Shown here piece after piece: positions 50,716 through 59,740 of a stretch of DNA of 64,000 bases (position 1 is its first letter; every line of letters starts with the position of its first letter). A program made the translations under genes and the position numbers. The stretch is from assembly GCF_016862815.1 (NCBI RefSeq), contig NZ_BONR01000001.1:186001-250000 (forward strand). Direction: 5' to 3'. Below the pieces are notes generated by a model that was not told the origin of the DNA, did no database searches, and saw only the letters and a program-made list of their open reading frames with translations. This DNA comes from Demequina activiva (lineage in GTDB: Bacteria > Actinomycetota > Actinomycetes > Actinomycetales > Demequinaceae).

Positions 50716-51267
50716 TCAGGTGGCGTCGGCCGGCCCCAGGAGGACGCGCCACACCCACAGCGCGGCCTCGTCGACGCTGGCGTGCGGCTCCCGCCCCAGC
50801 CATGCGCCGATCACGCCGATGATCGAGCCCGCCACGCCCGCGGCGAGCACGTCGAGCGGGACCTCGGGATCCTTGCGCGCGCTCTCCTGCGCGGCGCCGT
50901 GCACGGCGCGATGGATGTGCTCGCGCAGCCGAGCGAGCACCACGCCATAGCCGGGCTCGAGGAACACCCGCCGGTACAGGTCTGCGTGCGTGTCGATGTG
51001 GGCGAGGAAGTCCACCAGGGCGCGGGGCGGATCCGCGGACTGCTCGTCGATGCCCTCGAGCTGCGCACCGGCCTCCTCCGCCACCAGGTCGAACGCGTCG
51101 GCGAGCAGCGTCTCCTTGTCGGAGTAGTGCTGGTAGAAGGTGGACCGGTTGACCCCGGCGCGCTCCGCGATCTCGCCGACGGCCACGTGGTCGATCCCCT
51201 TCTCGCGAGCGAGGTCGAACAGCGCCTGCTGCAGGCTGCGTCGAGTGCGAACGATGCGGGCGTCCAT
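50716..51267 (-). CDS. TetR-family transcriptional regulator
   Basis: The 183-residue regulator has the TetR DNA-binding domain at residues 5-50 (RRSLQQALFDLAREKGIDHVAVGEIAERAGVNRSTFYQHYSDKE, abbreviated VAVGEIAERAGVNRSTFYQHY) and a helical ligand domain behind it. It is divergent from an MMPL transporter gene, the usual arrangement of a repressor and its target pump. I chose the ATG at 51267 because it sits directly before the conserved domain; the longer reading runs into the intergenic region. Confidence 0.9.
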   Translation of the reverse strand: MDARIVRTRRSLQQALFDLAREKGIDHVAVGEIAERAGVNRSTFYQHYSDKETLLADAFDLVAEEAGAQLEGIDEQSADPPRALVDFLAHIDTHADLYRRVFLEPGYGVVLARLREHIHRAVHGAAQESARKDPEVPLDVLAAGVAGSIIGVIGAWLGREPHASVDEAALWVWRVLLGPADAT

Positions 51268-51299
51268 GCGCTCAGTGTGCCCGCGCAACTGCCCGTGGG

Positions 51300-51320
51300 C
51301 AACTGTTAACCAACAACTGT
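51300..51320. promoter_or_regulatory. Possible TetR operator (direct repeats)
   Basis: CAACTGT occurs at 51300-51306 and again at 51314-51320, a 14-bp period, in the divergent TetR/MMPL promoter region. No good palindrome was found, so the assignment is tentative. Confidence 0.4.
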
Positions 51321-51342
51321 CGAATATCTCGCTCTCGCGGGA

Positions 51343-51348
51343 TACACT
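51343..51348 (+). promoter_or_regulatory. Putative -10 box for the MMPL gene
   Basis: TACACT about 54 nt before the GTG at 51403; a leader with agaaagg follows. No clear -35 box. Confidence 0.4.
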
Positions 51349-51402
51349 GACGCCAGGCATCGTCGCCGCTCACTCGTCCCCACCCCTGAGAAAGGCTCTG
51401 AC

Positions 51403-53985
51403 GTGGCCCACTTCCTGTTCCGGCTCGGTCGCTCGTCCGCGCTCCACCCCATCCGCGTGATCCTTGCGTGGGCGCTCGCGCTGGGCCTCGCTGCCGGATC
51501 GTTCCTCGCCTTCGGCGGAACCCTCACCGACAGCTTCTCGATTCCAGGCACCGAGACGGACCGCGTCGCCGCCGAGCTCTCTGACGAGGTCCCCGCCGCG
51601 TCCGGCGCCAACGCTCGCGTGGTGTTCGAGACTCAGGACGGCTCCGCCTTCACCGCGGAGCAGGAGGAGCAGGTCTCCTCGGCGCTCGCCGCCGCGCTCG
51701 ACGTCGAGCACGTCACCGCCGTGGTGGACCCCTTCGCCACCCAGGCCGACCGCGAGGCGCAGGAGCAGCAGCTCACCGACGGTCAGGCGCAGGTCGACGG
51801 CGCCGCCGCAGAGATCGAGGCGGGACGCGAACAGCTCGCCGCGGGCCAGGACCAGCTGGACCAGGCCGCCGCTGAGCTCGACGAGGGACAGGCACAGCTG
51901 GACGCCGCGATCGCGCAGGCCCAGGACGCCGGGACCTTCGACGCCGCCGCGAGCCAGTTCGAGGCCCAGCAGGAGCAGATCGACCAGGGCCGCGCCCAGC
52001 TCGCCGAGCAGCAGGCTGAGCTCGACGCTGGCGCAGCGGAGCTCGACGCGGGCGAGGCGGAGCTCGCCGCCCAGAGCGAGCAGCTCGCGCTGGGTCAGGA
52101 GCTCGCCACGAACGCCTCAGCCCTCAGAACGGTGTCCGAGGACGGCTCCGCCGCCCTGGGCATCGTGCAGTTCGACGTGGGCGCGCTCGACCTCCCTCAG
52201 TCCAGCAAGGACGGCGTCATCGACGAGGTCTCCGCGATGCCGCTGGACGGCGTCGAGGTCTACTTCTCCGCGGACCTCGCCACCTCGGTGGACGGGATCC
52301 TCGGCGTGGGCGAGATCGTGGGCGTGGCGATCGCGCTCATCGTGCTGATCGTCATGATGCGAGCCTTCATGCCGGCCATCCAGCCCATCATCACGTCGCT
52401 CGTGGGCGTGAGCGTGGGCGTGGCCGCCTCGCTGTCGCTGTCCGGAAGCTTCGAGATGTCCTCCGTCACGCCGGTGCTGGGCGTCATGCTCGCGCTCGCC
52501 GTCGGCATCGACTACTCGCTCTTCATCATCAACCGCCACCGCACGCAGGTGCGCGCAGGGATGGACGTGCACGAGTCCATCGGCCTCGCGAACGGCACCT
52601 CCGGCAACGCGGTGGTGTTCGCCGGCGCGACGGTGCTCATCGCGCTGCTGGCGCTCAACATCTCCGGCATCCCCTTCATCTCGGTCATGGGTTCCGTGGC
52701 CGCGTTCTGCGTGTTCGTCGCCGTGCTCGTGGCCATCACGCTCACTCCCGCCGTGCTGGGCCTCACCGGCACCAAGGTGCTCGGCAAGAAGGCTCGAGCG
52801 AGCATCGGCTCTCCCGACCACGCCGAGAAGCCCGCGCAGCCCATGAAGACGTGGCGTGCGGTGGTGCGCTTCGCGGTGGCCGCAGGCGCGCTCGCGATCG
52901 TCTCGATCCCCTTCTTCTCCATGCGCCTGGGGCTGCCCGACGGCACCCAGGAGGCCGAGGACTCGACGCAGTACCAGGCGTACACCACCGTCGACGACAA
53001 GTTCGGCGAGGGCGTCAACGGGACGCTGCTGGTCACCGCCCGCCTGCCTCAGGCAGTCGCCGAGGAGGAGCAGCTCGCGGCCCAGGCCGCCCTGACCTCG
53101 GCGTTCATGGAGCAGGAGGACGTGGTCGCCGCGGCCCCCGCCGGAGTCTCCGAGGACGGCGACTTCCTCGCGTTCCAGGTGATCCCCGCCGAGGGCCCCT
53201 CGAGCGAGTCCACCGAGGTGCTGGTCCACACGCTGCGCGATCAGTCGCCCCTCGAGTCCGACGACGCGCTGATCGACGGCGCCGAGCTCGGTGTCGCGGG
53301 CTCCGCCAGCGGCAACATCGACATCTCGGAGAAGCTGTCCGAGGCCCTCCCGGTGTACCTCGCGGTGGTCGTGGGCCTGTCCTTGATCATCCTCATCATC
53401 GTGTTCCGCTCACTGCTGGTGCCGCTGGTCGCCACCGGCGGCTTCGTGCTGTCGCTCTTCGCGGCCTTCGGTGCCACCACCGCGGTGTTCCAGTGGGGCT
53501 GGCTGGGAGACCTGTTCGGCGTGCATGACCCGGGCCCGATCCTGAGCTTCCTGCCCATCATGCTCACCGGAATCCTGTTCGGCCTCGCCATGGACTACCA
53601 GCTGTTCCTGACCTCCGGCATGCGCGAGGCCTTCGTGCACGGCAACGACGCGCGCACGTCCGTGGTGCTGGGGATGCGTCACGGCCGTGCGGTCGTGACC
53701 GCCGCCGCGATCATCATGGCCTCCGTGTTCGGCGGGTTCATCTTCTCCCACATCTCGACCATCCGACCCATGGGCTTCGGGCTCGCGGTGGGCGTCCTGC
53801 TCGACGCCTTCGTGGTGCGCATGCTGATCGTGCCTGCCCTGATGCACCTCATGGGCGAGAAGGCATGGTGGCTGCCGCGCTGGCTCGACCGCATCGTCCC
53901 CAATGTGGACGTCGAGGGCGCGGCGCTGGAGCGCGAGCACCCGGTCCCCGCGGAAACCGTCCGCGAGGAGGACGCCAAGGCCTGA
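51403..53985 (+). CDS. MMPL-family RND transporter
   Basis: The 860-residue membrane protein is of the mycobacterial MmpL / YdfJ type. It has a first helix at about 22-42, then a ~220-residue extracellular part, most of which (about 125-235) is a regular alanine/glutamine/aspartate coiled coil with repeated QxQLDxxxAELD units. Helices 2-6 follow at about 300-460 with ALAVGIDYSLFIINRHR (the D-Y proton-relay motif). A second extracellular loop and a second helix set with GLAMDYQLFLTSGMREAF lead to an acidic C-terminal tail. The start is GTG. TetR control is likely. Lipids, drugs or peptides could be the substrate. Confidence 0.92.
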   Translation: MAHFLFRLGRSSALHPIRVILAWALALGLAAGSFLAFGGTLTDSFSIPGTETDRVAAELSDEVPAASGANARVVFETQDGSAFTAEQEEQVSSALAAALDVEHVTAVVDPFATQADREAQEQQLTDGQAQVDGAAAEIEAGREQLAAGQDQLDQAAAELDEGQAQLDAAIAQAQDAGTFDAAASQFEAQQEQIDQGRAQLAEQQAELDAGAAELDAGEAELAAQSEQLALGQELATNASALRTVSEDGSAALGIVQFDVGALDLPQSSKDGVIDEVSAMPLDGVEVYFSADLATSVDGILGVGEIVGVAIALIVLIVMMRAFMPAIQPIITSLVGVSVGVAASLSLSGSFEMSSVTPVLGVMLALAVGIDYSLFIINRHRTQVRAGMDVHESIGLANGTSGNAVVFAGATVLIALLALNISGIPFISVMGSVAAFCVFVAVLVAITLTPAVLGLTGTKVLGKKARASIGSPDHAEKPAQPMKTWRAVVRFAVAAGALAIVSIPFFSMRLGLPDGTQEAEDSTQYQAYTTVDDKFGEGVNGTLLVTARLPQAVAEEEQLAAQAALTSAFMEQEDVVAAAPAGVSEDGDFLAFQVIPAEGPSSESTEVLVHTLRDQSPLESDDALIDGAELGVAGSASGNIDISEKLSEALPVYLAVVVGLSLIILIIVFRSLLVPLVATGGFVLSLFAAFGATTAVFQWGWLGDLFGVHDPGPILSFLPIMLTGILFGLAMDYQLFLTSGMREAFVHGNDARTSVVLGMRHGRAVVTAAAIIMASVFGGFIFSHISTIRPMGFGLAVGVLLDAFVVRMLIVPALMHLMGEKAWWLPRWLDRIVPNVDVEGAALEREHPVPAETVREEDAKA

Positions 53986-53995
53986 CGCGCGTGCC

Positions 53996-54001
53996 TAGCG
54001 T
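53996..54001 (+). promoter_or_regulatory. -10 box of a leaderless promoter (serine hydrolase)
   Basis: TAGCGT, 6 nt, then the ATG at 54008. Confidence 0.55.
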
Positions 54002-54007
54002 GGTCGC

Positions 54008-54970
54008 ATGAGCCCCGATCTCGATGCGATCCGCGCCCGCCTCCACCGGAGGCATGATCGAGTGCTGGTCGCGGCTCGCGCCGGTGGGTCGACGTCGTGG
54101 GCCGCGTATGGGGTACCGGACACGGCCGATGCGGAGATCGGCTCGGTCTCGAAGGGCCTCACCGGCCTGCTGCTGCACGAGGCGATCGACCGCGCCGAGG
54201 TGTCGCTCGGGACCACGCTGGGCGGGGCGCTGGGACGCCCCGAGGCGTCCTATGCGCCGCTGACCCTGGGCGCGGTCGCGTCGCATCGTTCGGGGCTGCC
54301 GTCCCAGCCACCGATGCCCGGCGAGCGCTCGCTCGCCCGGCGCACCTGGCGCATGTGGCGCCACGGCGAGAATCCCTACGGCGACAGCGTCGCGGACCTG
54401 TTGGACCAGGCGGCCGATGCCCGCATCGGGCGAGACCGGTTCGTCTACTCGAACCTCGGGTTCGAACTGCTGGGGGCAGCGCTCGCGCGAGCGGCGGGCG
54501 ACTGCTTCCCGGGCGTGCTGCGCGAGCGGGTGCTCGAGCCACTGGGGATGACCCGCGCGCACGTCCCGGTGCGCGAGGCGGACCTGAGGCCCGAGTCGCT
54601 CACCGGCCGCTCGCGGGGCGGGCGCCCTCACGCCGCGTGGGTGGGCGACGCCATCGGACCCGCGGGCGGCGTGCGCTGCACGGCAGCGGACCTCGCGGCG
54701 CTGCTCGACGGGCTCGTCGAGCGGAGCGCGCCGGGCATCGGCGCGCTCGAGGCGAGGGCCGATGCGACGGGCGGCTCACGCATCGGCGCGGCCTGGTTGA
54801 CCACCTCCGTGCGGGGACGCGAGGTGGTCTGGCACAACGGCCGCACCGGGGGCTTCGCGTCTTGGGTGGGCGTCGACCGTGCCCGTGAGACCGCCGTGGC
54901 GATCGTCTCCGCCACCGCGATGAGCGTCGATGACGCCGGGTTCCGGTCGCTGGAGGCGCTCTCGCCGTAG
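54008..54970 (+). CDS. Beta-lactamase-related serine hydrolase
   Basis: The 320-residue protein of the beta-lactamase/D-Ala-D-Ala carboxypeptidase (class C) family has the SxxK motif SVSK (46-49), the YxN motif YSN near 142-144 and HNGRTGG near 270-276 at the KTG position. There is no signal peptide, so it is probably a cytoplasmic esterase rather than a true beta-lactamase. The start is set by a leaderless promoter 22 bp after the MMPL stop. Confidence 0.88.
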   Translation: MSPDLDAIRARLHRRHDRVLVAARAGGSTSWAAYGVPDTADAEIGSVSKGLTGLLLHEAIDRAEVSLGTTLGGALGRPEASYAPLTLGAVASHRSGLPSQPPMPGERSLARRTWRMWRHGENPYGDSVADLLDQAADARIGRDRFVYSNLGFELLGAALARAAGDCFPGVLRERVLEPLGMTRAHVPVREADLRPESLTGRSRGGRPHAAWVGDAIGPAGGVRCTAADLAALLDGLVERSAPGIGALEARADATGGSRIGAAWLTTSVRGREVVWHNGRTGGFASWVGVDRARETAVAIVSATAMSVDDAGFRSLEALSP

Positions 54971-55000
54971 ACCACCGTGGGCGATGTCAGGCCCCTCTGG

Positions 55001-55006
55001 TGTGAT
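55001..55006 (+). promoter_or_regulatory. Possible -10 box of a leaderless promoter (DUF222-HNH gene)
   Basis: TGTGAT, 6 nt before the ATG at 55013; the second base is not the usual A. Confidence 0.35.
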
Positions 55007-55012
55007 GGGTTC

Positions 55013-56857
55013 ATGACCGAGGCAGCCGCTCCGCTTCCTGTGTCCCACGCCGTGGGTGGTGGGTCGTGGGAGGCGCGCGTGCGGGGTGCTCTGGTGACGG
55101 GTCGTGAGGTGACGCATGGGCGTGTGAGCTCGCTGTCGGATGATGACCTGGTCGCTGTGGGTGCCGCCATCGGGGCGGTGCGTCGGGACGTGGATCGGAT
55201 GATGGCGGTCGTGGCTGCCGAGCAGGCGGCACGGTCCCGTGCCACGGCCCGTGAGGTGGGGCTGGCGCGGCGCCGCGGAGGCGGGGATGAGCGGGCATTG
55301 GTGTCGGCGCAGACAGGTGGATCGACGGCGGAGGCCGGACGGCTGATCGAGCTCGGTGAGGCGCTGCGGGACGCCGAGCGTGCCGGTGGCGACAATGCGG
55401 CGGCGTCGCGTACGGCTGAGGATCCCAAGCCTGCGGTGGTGTTTCCGGTGGTAGCGGCTGCCGTGAATGCTGGACGGCTCAGCGCGGAGGCCGCGTCGAT
55501 GATCCTGCGGATGCTGCGCCGCATCAGCGACCGAGTCGAGCCTGAGGCGTTGTCGCGGGCCGAACGGGAGCTGGTGGAGGCGGCCCGGTTCATGCGGATC
55601 GAACGCCTGGCGGGTCTGATCACCCGCACCGAGGAACGTCTGGATGCCGCCCATCGTGAAGAGTTGGCGCGTAGCCGTCGTGAACGGCGTTTCCTGCGGA
55701 TCGGGGAGACCCCGGATGGGATGGTGTTCGTGCGTGGGCAACTCGATCCTGAGAACGGTGCGCCGCTGATCGCGGTGATGCAGGCGATGGTGACCCAGAG
55801 CTTCCGGACCCGCACGCAGATGCAGGACGCACGGAAGGCCGGTCACGCGGTCGTGGTCGACGAGCGCACCCCTGAGCAGGTGCGTGCCGATGCGATGGGC
55901 GACTTCGCCCGCCACCTCGCCGGTTGCGAGGTGGACGTGCTTCCGCGTTCTGGGGTCACGCTCGTCCTCCGCGCGGAGGTCGAGGACCTTCGCACCGGGC
56001 TCGCAGGAGCGTCCGTGGACGGGCTCGCTGCAGGAGTCGACGCCGGGACGTTGCGCAGGATGGCTGCCGCGGCCGGAATACTCCCACAGGTCATGGATGG
56101 TCCGTCGGTGGTGCTCGACCACGGTCGTCGCCATCGCCAGTTCACCCACGCCCAGAGGCTCGCGTTGGTCGAGCGCGACGGCGGCTGCGCGATGTGCGGT
56201 GCGCCGCCGAGCTGGTGCGATGCTCACCACATCGTTCCCTGGTCGCAAGGCGGCCGGTCGGACATGGACAACGGTGTGTTGCTGTGCGTGCGATGTCACC
56301 ACGACATCCATCGCGACCACTGGATCATCGATGCCACCACCACCGAGGTGTGGTTCACGCCGCCAGCCACGGTGGACCCTGAACGCCGACGGCGACCCGG
56401 CGGCCGCCAACTCTTCGACAGCCTCCCGCCACCCGACGACACCACCACCCCGCCGGCACCGCCGGCGCCGCCGGGACACGACACCGGAGCACGATGCGCC
56501 ATGACCGCACCCGAACCGGTCGCCGTCGGGCCGGCGCAGCTGCAGGATCTCGTCGATCCCCTCGACGCACCTGTGCCACCGGAGCCACCGGGCTCGCTGA
56601 CGGTGCGTGGACCGACGTCGGTCACGGAGCGTGAACGAGCATCGACGGCCACGGCTCATCGAGCGGAGCGATACCAGGCCGCGCGGCAGCCGGGCACAGC
56701 CCGTCGCGCCGGGGATCCGCGGGACGCGGCCGTCCCAGCGTCGTCGGGCACTCAGGTCCTTGCTGGCGCCACCGCCCGGGTCTGGGCCCGGGGGCGGTGC
56801 GCCTCGCCGGTGGAACGCGCGCTGAGCCGCGCCCGTACTCCCGCGCGAGCCGGCTAG
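55013..56857 (+). CDS. DUF222 / HNH endonuclease-domain protein (13E12-type)
   Basis: The 614-residue protein has a helical DUF222 region at about 50-340. An HNH nuclease domain follows near 380-445: CAMCGAPPSWCDAHHIVPWSQGG, then DNGVLLCVRCHHDIH. This gives the zinc cysteines, the AHH catalytic histidines and the N of HNH. The last ~160 residues are proline- and arginine-rich and look disordered. This family occurs in many copies in actinobacterial genomes, including the REP13E12 repeats of mycobacteria, and is thought to be mobile or selfish. Codon use leans more to GGT, CGT and GCT than its neighbours, consistent with separate history. The function is unknown. Confidence 0.87.
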   Translation: MTEAAAPLPVSHAVGGGSWEARVRGALVTGREVTHGRVSSLSDDDLVAVGAAIGAVRRDVDRMMAVVAAEQAARSRATAREVGLARRRGGGDERALVSAQTGGSTAEAGRLIELGEALRDAERAGGDNAAASRTAEDPKPAVVFPVVAAAVNAGRLSAEAASMILRMLRRISDRVEPEALSRAERELVEAARFMRIERLAGLITRTEERLDAAHREELARSRRERRFLRIGETPDGMVFVRGQLDPENGAPLIAVMQAMVTQSFRTRTQMQDARKAGHAVVVDERTPEQVRADAMGDFARHLAGCEVDVLPRSGVTLVLRAEVEDLRTGLAGASVDGLAAGVDAGTLRRMAAAAGILPQVMDGPSVVLDHGRRHRQFTHAQRLALVERDGGCAMCGAPPSWCDAHHIVPWSQGGRSDMDNGVLLCVRCHHDIHRDHWIIDATTTEVWFTPPATVDPERRRRPGGRQLFDSLPPPDDTTTPPAPPAPPGHDTGARCAMTAPEPVAVGPAQLQDLVDPLDAPVPPEPPGSLTVRGPTSVTERERASTATAHRAERYQAARQPGTARRAGDPRDAAVPASSGTQVLAGATARVWARGRCASPVERALSRARTPARAG

Positions 56858-56866
56858 CAGCTCGGT

Positions 56867-56899
56867 GCTCAGTACGCAGCGCTCAGCACGCAGCGCTCG
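56867..56899. repeat. 14-bp tandem repeat and dispersed 23-bp repeat, copy near smpB
   Basis: gctcagtacgcagc (56867-56880) is followed by gctcagcacgcagc (56881-56894). The stretch 56877-56899 agrees at 21 of 23 positions with 48612-48634 near ssrA. It lies between the DUF222-HNH stop and the smpB stop. Confidence 0.6.
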
Positions 56900-56916
56900 A
56901 GGGCAGGCCGCGCCTA

Positions 56917-57378
56917 CTACACCTTGCGCAGGCTCATGGCGCGTTGGGCCTCGCGATCGTCCTGTTTCTGGCGCAGCGTCTGGCGCTTGTCGTACAGCTT
57001 CTTGCCGCGGCCGATGCCGATCTCGATCTTGACGCGGCCCTTCACGAAGTACAGCTTGAGCGGGACGATCGTGAAGCCCTTCTCACGGGTCTTGATCATC
57101 AGCTCGTCGATCTGGGCGTGATGCAGCAGCAGCTTGCGCTTGCGGCGGGGCGTGTGGTTGGTCCACGTGCCCTGGACGTACTCCGGGATGTGGATGTTCT
57201 CGATCCACGCCTCGCCACGGTCGATGTGGATGTAGCCGTCGCCAATGGACGCCCGGCCCATGCGCAGCGCCTTCACCTCGGTGCCCTGCAGCACCATGCC
57301 GGCCTCATACGTCTGATCGATGAAGTAGTCGTGACGCGCAGACCTGTTGGTCGCGATCACCTTGATCTCGTCTGCCAT
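56917..57378 (-). CDS. smpB: SsrA-binding protein SmpB
   Basis: The 153-residue partner of tmRNA in trans-translation shows ATNRSARHDYFIDQTYEAGMVLQGTEVK (ATNRSARHDY, then GTEVKALR) in the first 40 residues. GEAWIENIHIPEY and KRKLLLHHAQI follow. The positively charged C-terminal tail KKLYDKRQTLRQKQDDREAQRA inserts in the mRNA channel. AGGAGG lies 6 nt before the ATG at 57378; the GTG one codon earlier is less likely. It follows the M23 gene and belongs to the ftsE-ftsX-M23-smpB unit. Confidence 0.97.
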   Translation of the reverse strand: MADEIKVIATNRSARHDYFIDQTYEAGMVLQGTEVKALRMGRASIGDGYIHIDRGEAWIENIHIPEYVQGTWTNHTPRRKRKLLLHHAQIDELMIKTREKGFTIVPLKLYFVKGRVKIEIGIGRGKKLYDKRQTLRQKQDDREAQRAMSLRKV

Positions 57379-57449
57379 CACTCACCTCCTCGACTCACGT
57401 GTGGCTGGACACGAGGTACGAGTCTAGGCGATGGCCCGCTGCGGCCGGG

Positions 57450-58832
57450 TCACGGGAAGGACGGAAGCAGGCTCTCCGGGTCGACCACGTTGCCGTTGAC
57501 GTACACCTCGAAGTGAAGGTGGCACGCCGTCGAGGACCCGGTGTTGCCCGAGTACCCCACGAGGTCCCCGCGCGCGACTGTCTGCCCGGAGCTCACCGCG
57601 AACCGCGACAGGTGGTTGTAGTTGGTGATGAGCGACTTGCCGCCCACATAGCCGTGGTCGATCAGCACCTGGTTGCCGTAGCCCGCCTGCCACGTCGCCC
57701 ACTGCACGGTGCCGCTGGCGGACGCATAGATGGGCGTGCCGCAATACGCACGCAGGTCCGTTCCGGCGTGCAGGCGCGCGTAGCCGTAGATCGGGTGCAC
57801 CCGCATCCCGAACGAGGACGTCTTGTACGGCACCTTCGTCGGGAAGGAGAGGTAGCCATCGTTGAGCTTGCCGCCCTGCTGGGCCGCAGCCTCGCGAGCC
57901 GCCTTCAGCGCCTCCTCCGAGTCCGCCTTCTTCTGGACGAGGTCGAGCACGCGGTTGCGCAGCTGCTGCTGGAGCCGCTCGTTCTCCTCCTGCTGCGCCA
58001 GGAAGGTGGCGCGCTGCGACTCGAGGTACTGGCGCAGCTCCTCCTGCCGGTCGAGCAGCGCCTGGACGTCGTCCTTCTTCTCCTGCGCGATGTCCCGCAG
58101 CCCCTCGAGCTCGACCACGAGCGCGTCTGCCTCGATCTTGAGCTCCGCGATGTACTCCCGCACCGCCTCCTGGCGGGTGCCGCGGTTGCGGTTGACCGCC
58201 GCGATCTCGTCCAGCTCCGCGAGGGTGTTGGACTGCACGCGCGAGGCGCTCTGCTGCGCGGTGTACTCGTCCACGAACGAGCGCGCATCGGTGGCTCCGA
58301 AGACGATGTCGAGACTCGCCGTGGCGTCGTCGCCCTTGTAGGTCTCCCGCGCGATCGCGGCGACCAGGGCCTCGAGATCGGCGGTGCGCTCCTCGTCGGC
58401 GGCGATCTGGTCGGAGATGGCCTGGTCCTGCGCCTCGGCCGCCGCCAGCTTGTCCGCGACGATGCCCTGCTGGACCACCGCCGCCTCGACCTTCTGGTTG
58501 GCGATCTCGAGCGCCTCCTGAAGCGCCGGCAGCTGCTCGTTGAGGTCTCTGAGCTTGGCATCAGCCTCGACGATCCTCGCGTCGGTGTTCTCGAGCGCAT
58601 GCGAGAGCTCGTCGGCCCGCCGCTGCGCGGCGTCACGCTCGGCCTGAGTCTGGTCGATCTGGTCCTGATAGCCGTCGATCTCGTCGCCGAGGTCGTCGAT
58701 GTCGTCGGCGCGCACCGATCCGGGCAGCGATGCGTCGCCGAGCGCGGCCGCGGTGCCCACGGCGTAGCCGCCCATGACAGCGACCACGAGGATCGCTGCC
58801 ACGATGGCGGCGAGGCGGCGGGTGTGGGTCAT
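57450..58832 (-). CDS. M23-family peptidoglycan hydrolase with coiled coil (EnvC-like, FtsEX-controlled)
   Basis: The 460-residue secreted protein has an N-terminal signal anchor at about 10-30 ([19 protein letters not shown]). A long coiled coil runs from about 42 to 330 ([19 protein letters not shown] and so on). A LytM/M23 domain follows, with HAGTDLRA and [10 protein letters not shown] carrying the zinc-binding His and Asp residues; [13 protein letters not shown] opens the domain. The layout matches EnvC or RipC-type proteins that FtsEX regulates at the septum. It overlaps the ftsX stop by 4 bp. All zinc ligands expected for an active enzyme appear present. Confidence 0.92.
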   Translation of the reverse strand: MTHTRRLAAIVAAILVVAVMGGYAVGTAAALGDASLPGSVRADDIDDLGDEIDGYQDQIDQTQAERDAAQRRADELSHALENTDARIVEADAKLRDLNEQLPALQEALEIANQKVEAAVVQQGIVADKLAAAEAQDQAISDQIAADEERTADLEALVAAIARETYKGDDATASLDIVFGATDARSFVDEYTAQQSASRVQSNTLAELDEIAAVNRNRGTRQEAVREYIAELKIEADALVVELEGLRDIAQEKKDDVQALLDRQEELRQYLESQRATFLAQQEENERLQQQLRNRVLDLVQKKADSEEALKAAREAAAQQGGKLNDGYLSFPTKVPYKTSSFGMRVHPIYGYARLHAGTDLRAYCGTPIYASASGTVQWATWQAGYGNQVLIDHGYVGGKSLITNYNHLSRFAVSSGQTVARGDLVGYSGNTGSSTACHLHFEVYVNGNVVDPESLLPSFP

Positions 58833-59740
58833 GCGCGCGTGTACCTTCCGAGGGTCACGAGCGAGGCGAGCGCCGCCAGCCCCACGGCGATCGCGACCAG
58901 CCACGGGGCCACGGTCCAGACGTCCTCACGGCCCACGTAGTCGACCCACGCGATGGAGCCGGTGAGCCAGTCCTCGACCAGGTAGCGCGTGCCGAGCCAC
59001 AGCCCGCCGATCGCGAGCACCGCGCCGGCCGTCGCCGCGACGGCGCCCTCGAGCATGAAGGGCATCTGGATCAGGCTCTTCGAGGAGCCCACCATCCGCA
59101 TGATCGTGGTCTCCCGGCGGCGGCTGAGCGCGCTCAGGCGGATCGTGGTGGTGATCAGCAGCACGGCGGCGAGCATCATCACGGCGGCGAGGCCTGCGGC
59201 CACGAAGGTCGCGGCGTTGAGGAAGGTGAACAGTTGGTCGAACACCTCGCGCTGGTCCTTGACCTCCTCGACGCCGGCCAGCCCGGAGGTCGCGTCCGCG
59301 ACCACCTGGAACTGCTCGGGGTCCGCGAGCTTCACGCGGAACACCGGACCCAGGTCCGCGGCGTCCAGCTGCGAGTACACGCCCGTGGAATCGGCGGCCA
59401 CGATGTTCTCGAACACCTCTTCGCGGGTCTCGTAGTAGACCTCGTCCACGAGGTCGGACACAGAGCCCTCCTCGAGGACGGCGCGGATCTCATCCTCCTG
59501 GACCGTCGTGACGGCGCCGCCCGCGCACTGCTCGAAGAGCGAGTTCTCGGGGCACAGGAAGATCGACACCTCGACCTTGCCGTACCAGGCGTCCTTGAGC
59601 TGCTGCACCTGCATCTGGGTGAGCGCGGCCGCGCCCACGAAGGTCAGCGACACGAACGTCACCAGCACCACCGACAGCGCCATGGTGGAGTTGCGGCGCA
59701 GTCCCGTCCAGACCTCGCCCATGATGAACCTCAGGCGCAT
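58829..59740 (-). CDS. ftsX: Cell division protein FtsX
   Basis: The 303-residue permease-like partner of FtsE has four membrane helices. The first is at about 20-42 ([21 protein letters not shown]), then a ~130-residue extracellular loop with a pair of cysteines in [12 protein letters not shown], and three helices near 175-200, 225-250 and 275-295. The cytoplasmic loop has [14 protein letters not shown]. The loop signals to the M23 hydrolase encoded next. The ATG overlaps the ftsE stop. Confidence 0.96.
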   Translation of the reverse strand: MRLRFIMGEVWTGLRRNSTMALSVVLVTFVSLTFVGAAALTQMQVQQLKDAWYGKVEVSIFLCPENSLFEQCAGGAVTTVQEDEIRAVLEEGSVSDLVDEVYYETREEVFENIVAADSTGVYSQLDAADLGPVFRVKLADPEQFQVVADATSGLAGVEEVKDQREVFDQLFTFLNAATFVAAGLAAVMMLAAVLLITTTIRLSALSRRRETTIMRMVGSSKSLIQMPFMLEGAVAATAGAVLAIGGLWLGTRYLVEDWLTGSIAWVDYVGREDVWTVAPWLVAIAVGLAALASLVTLGRYTRA

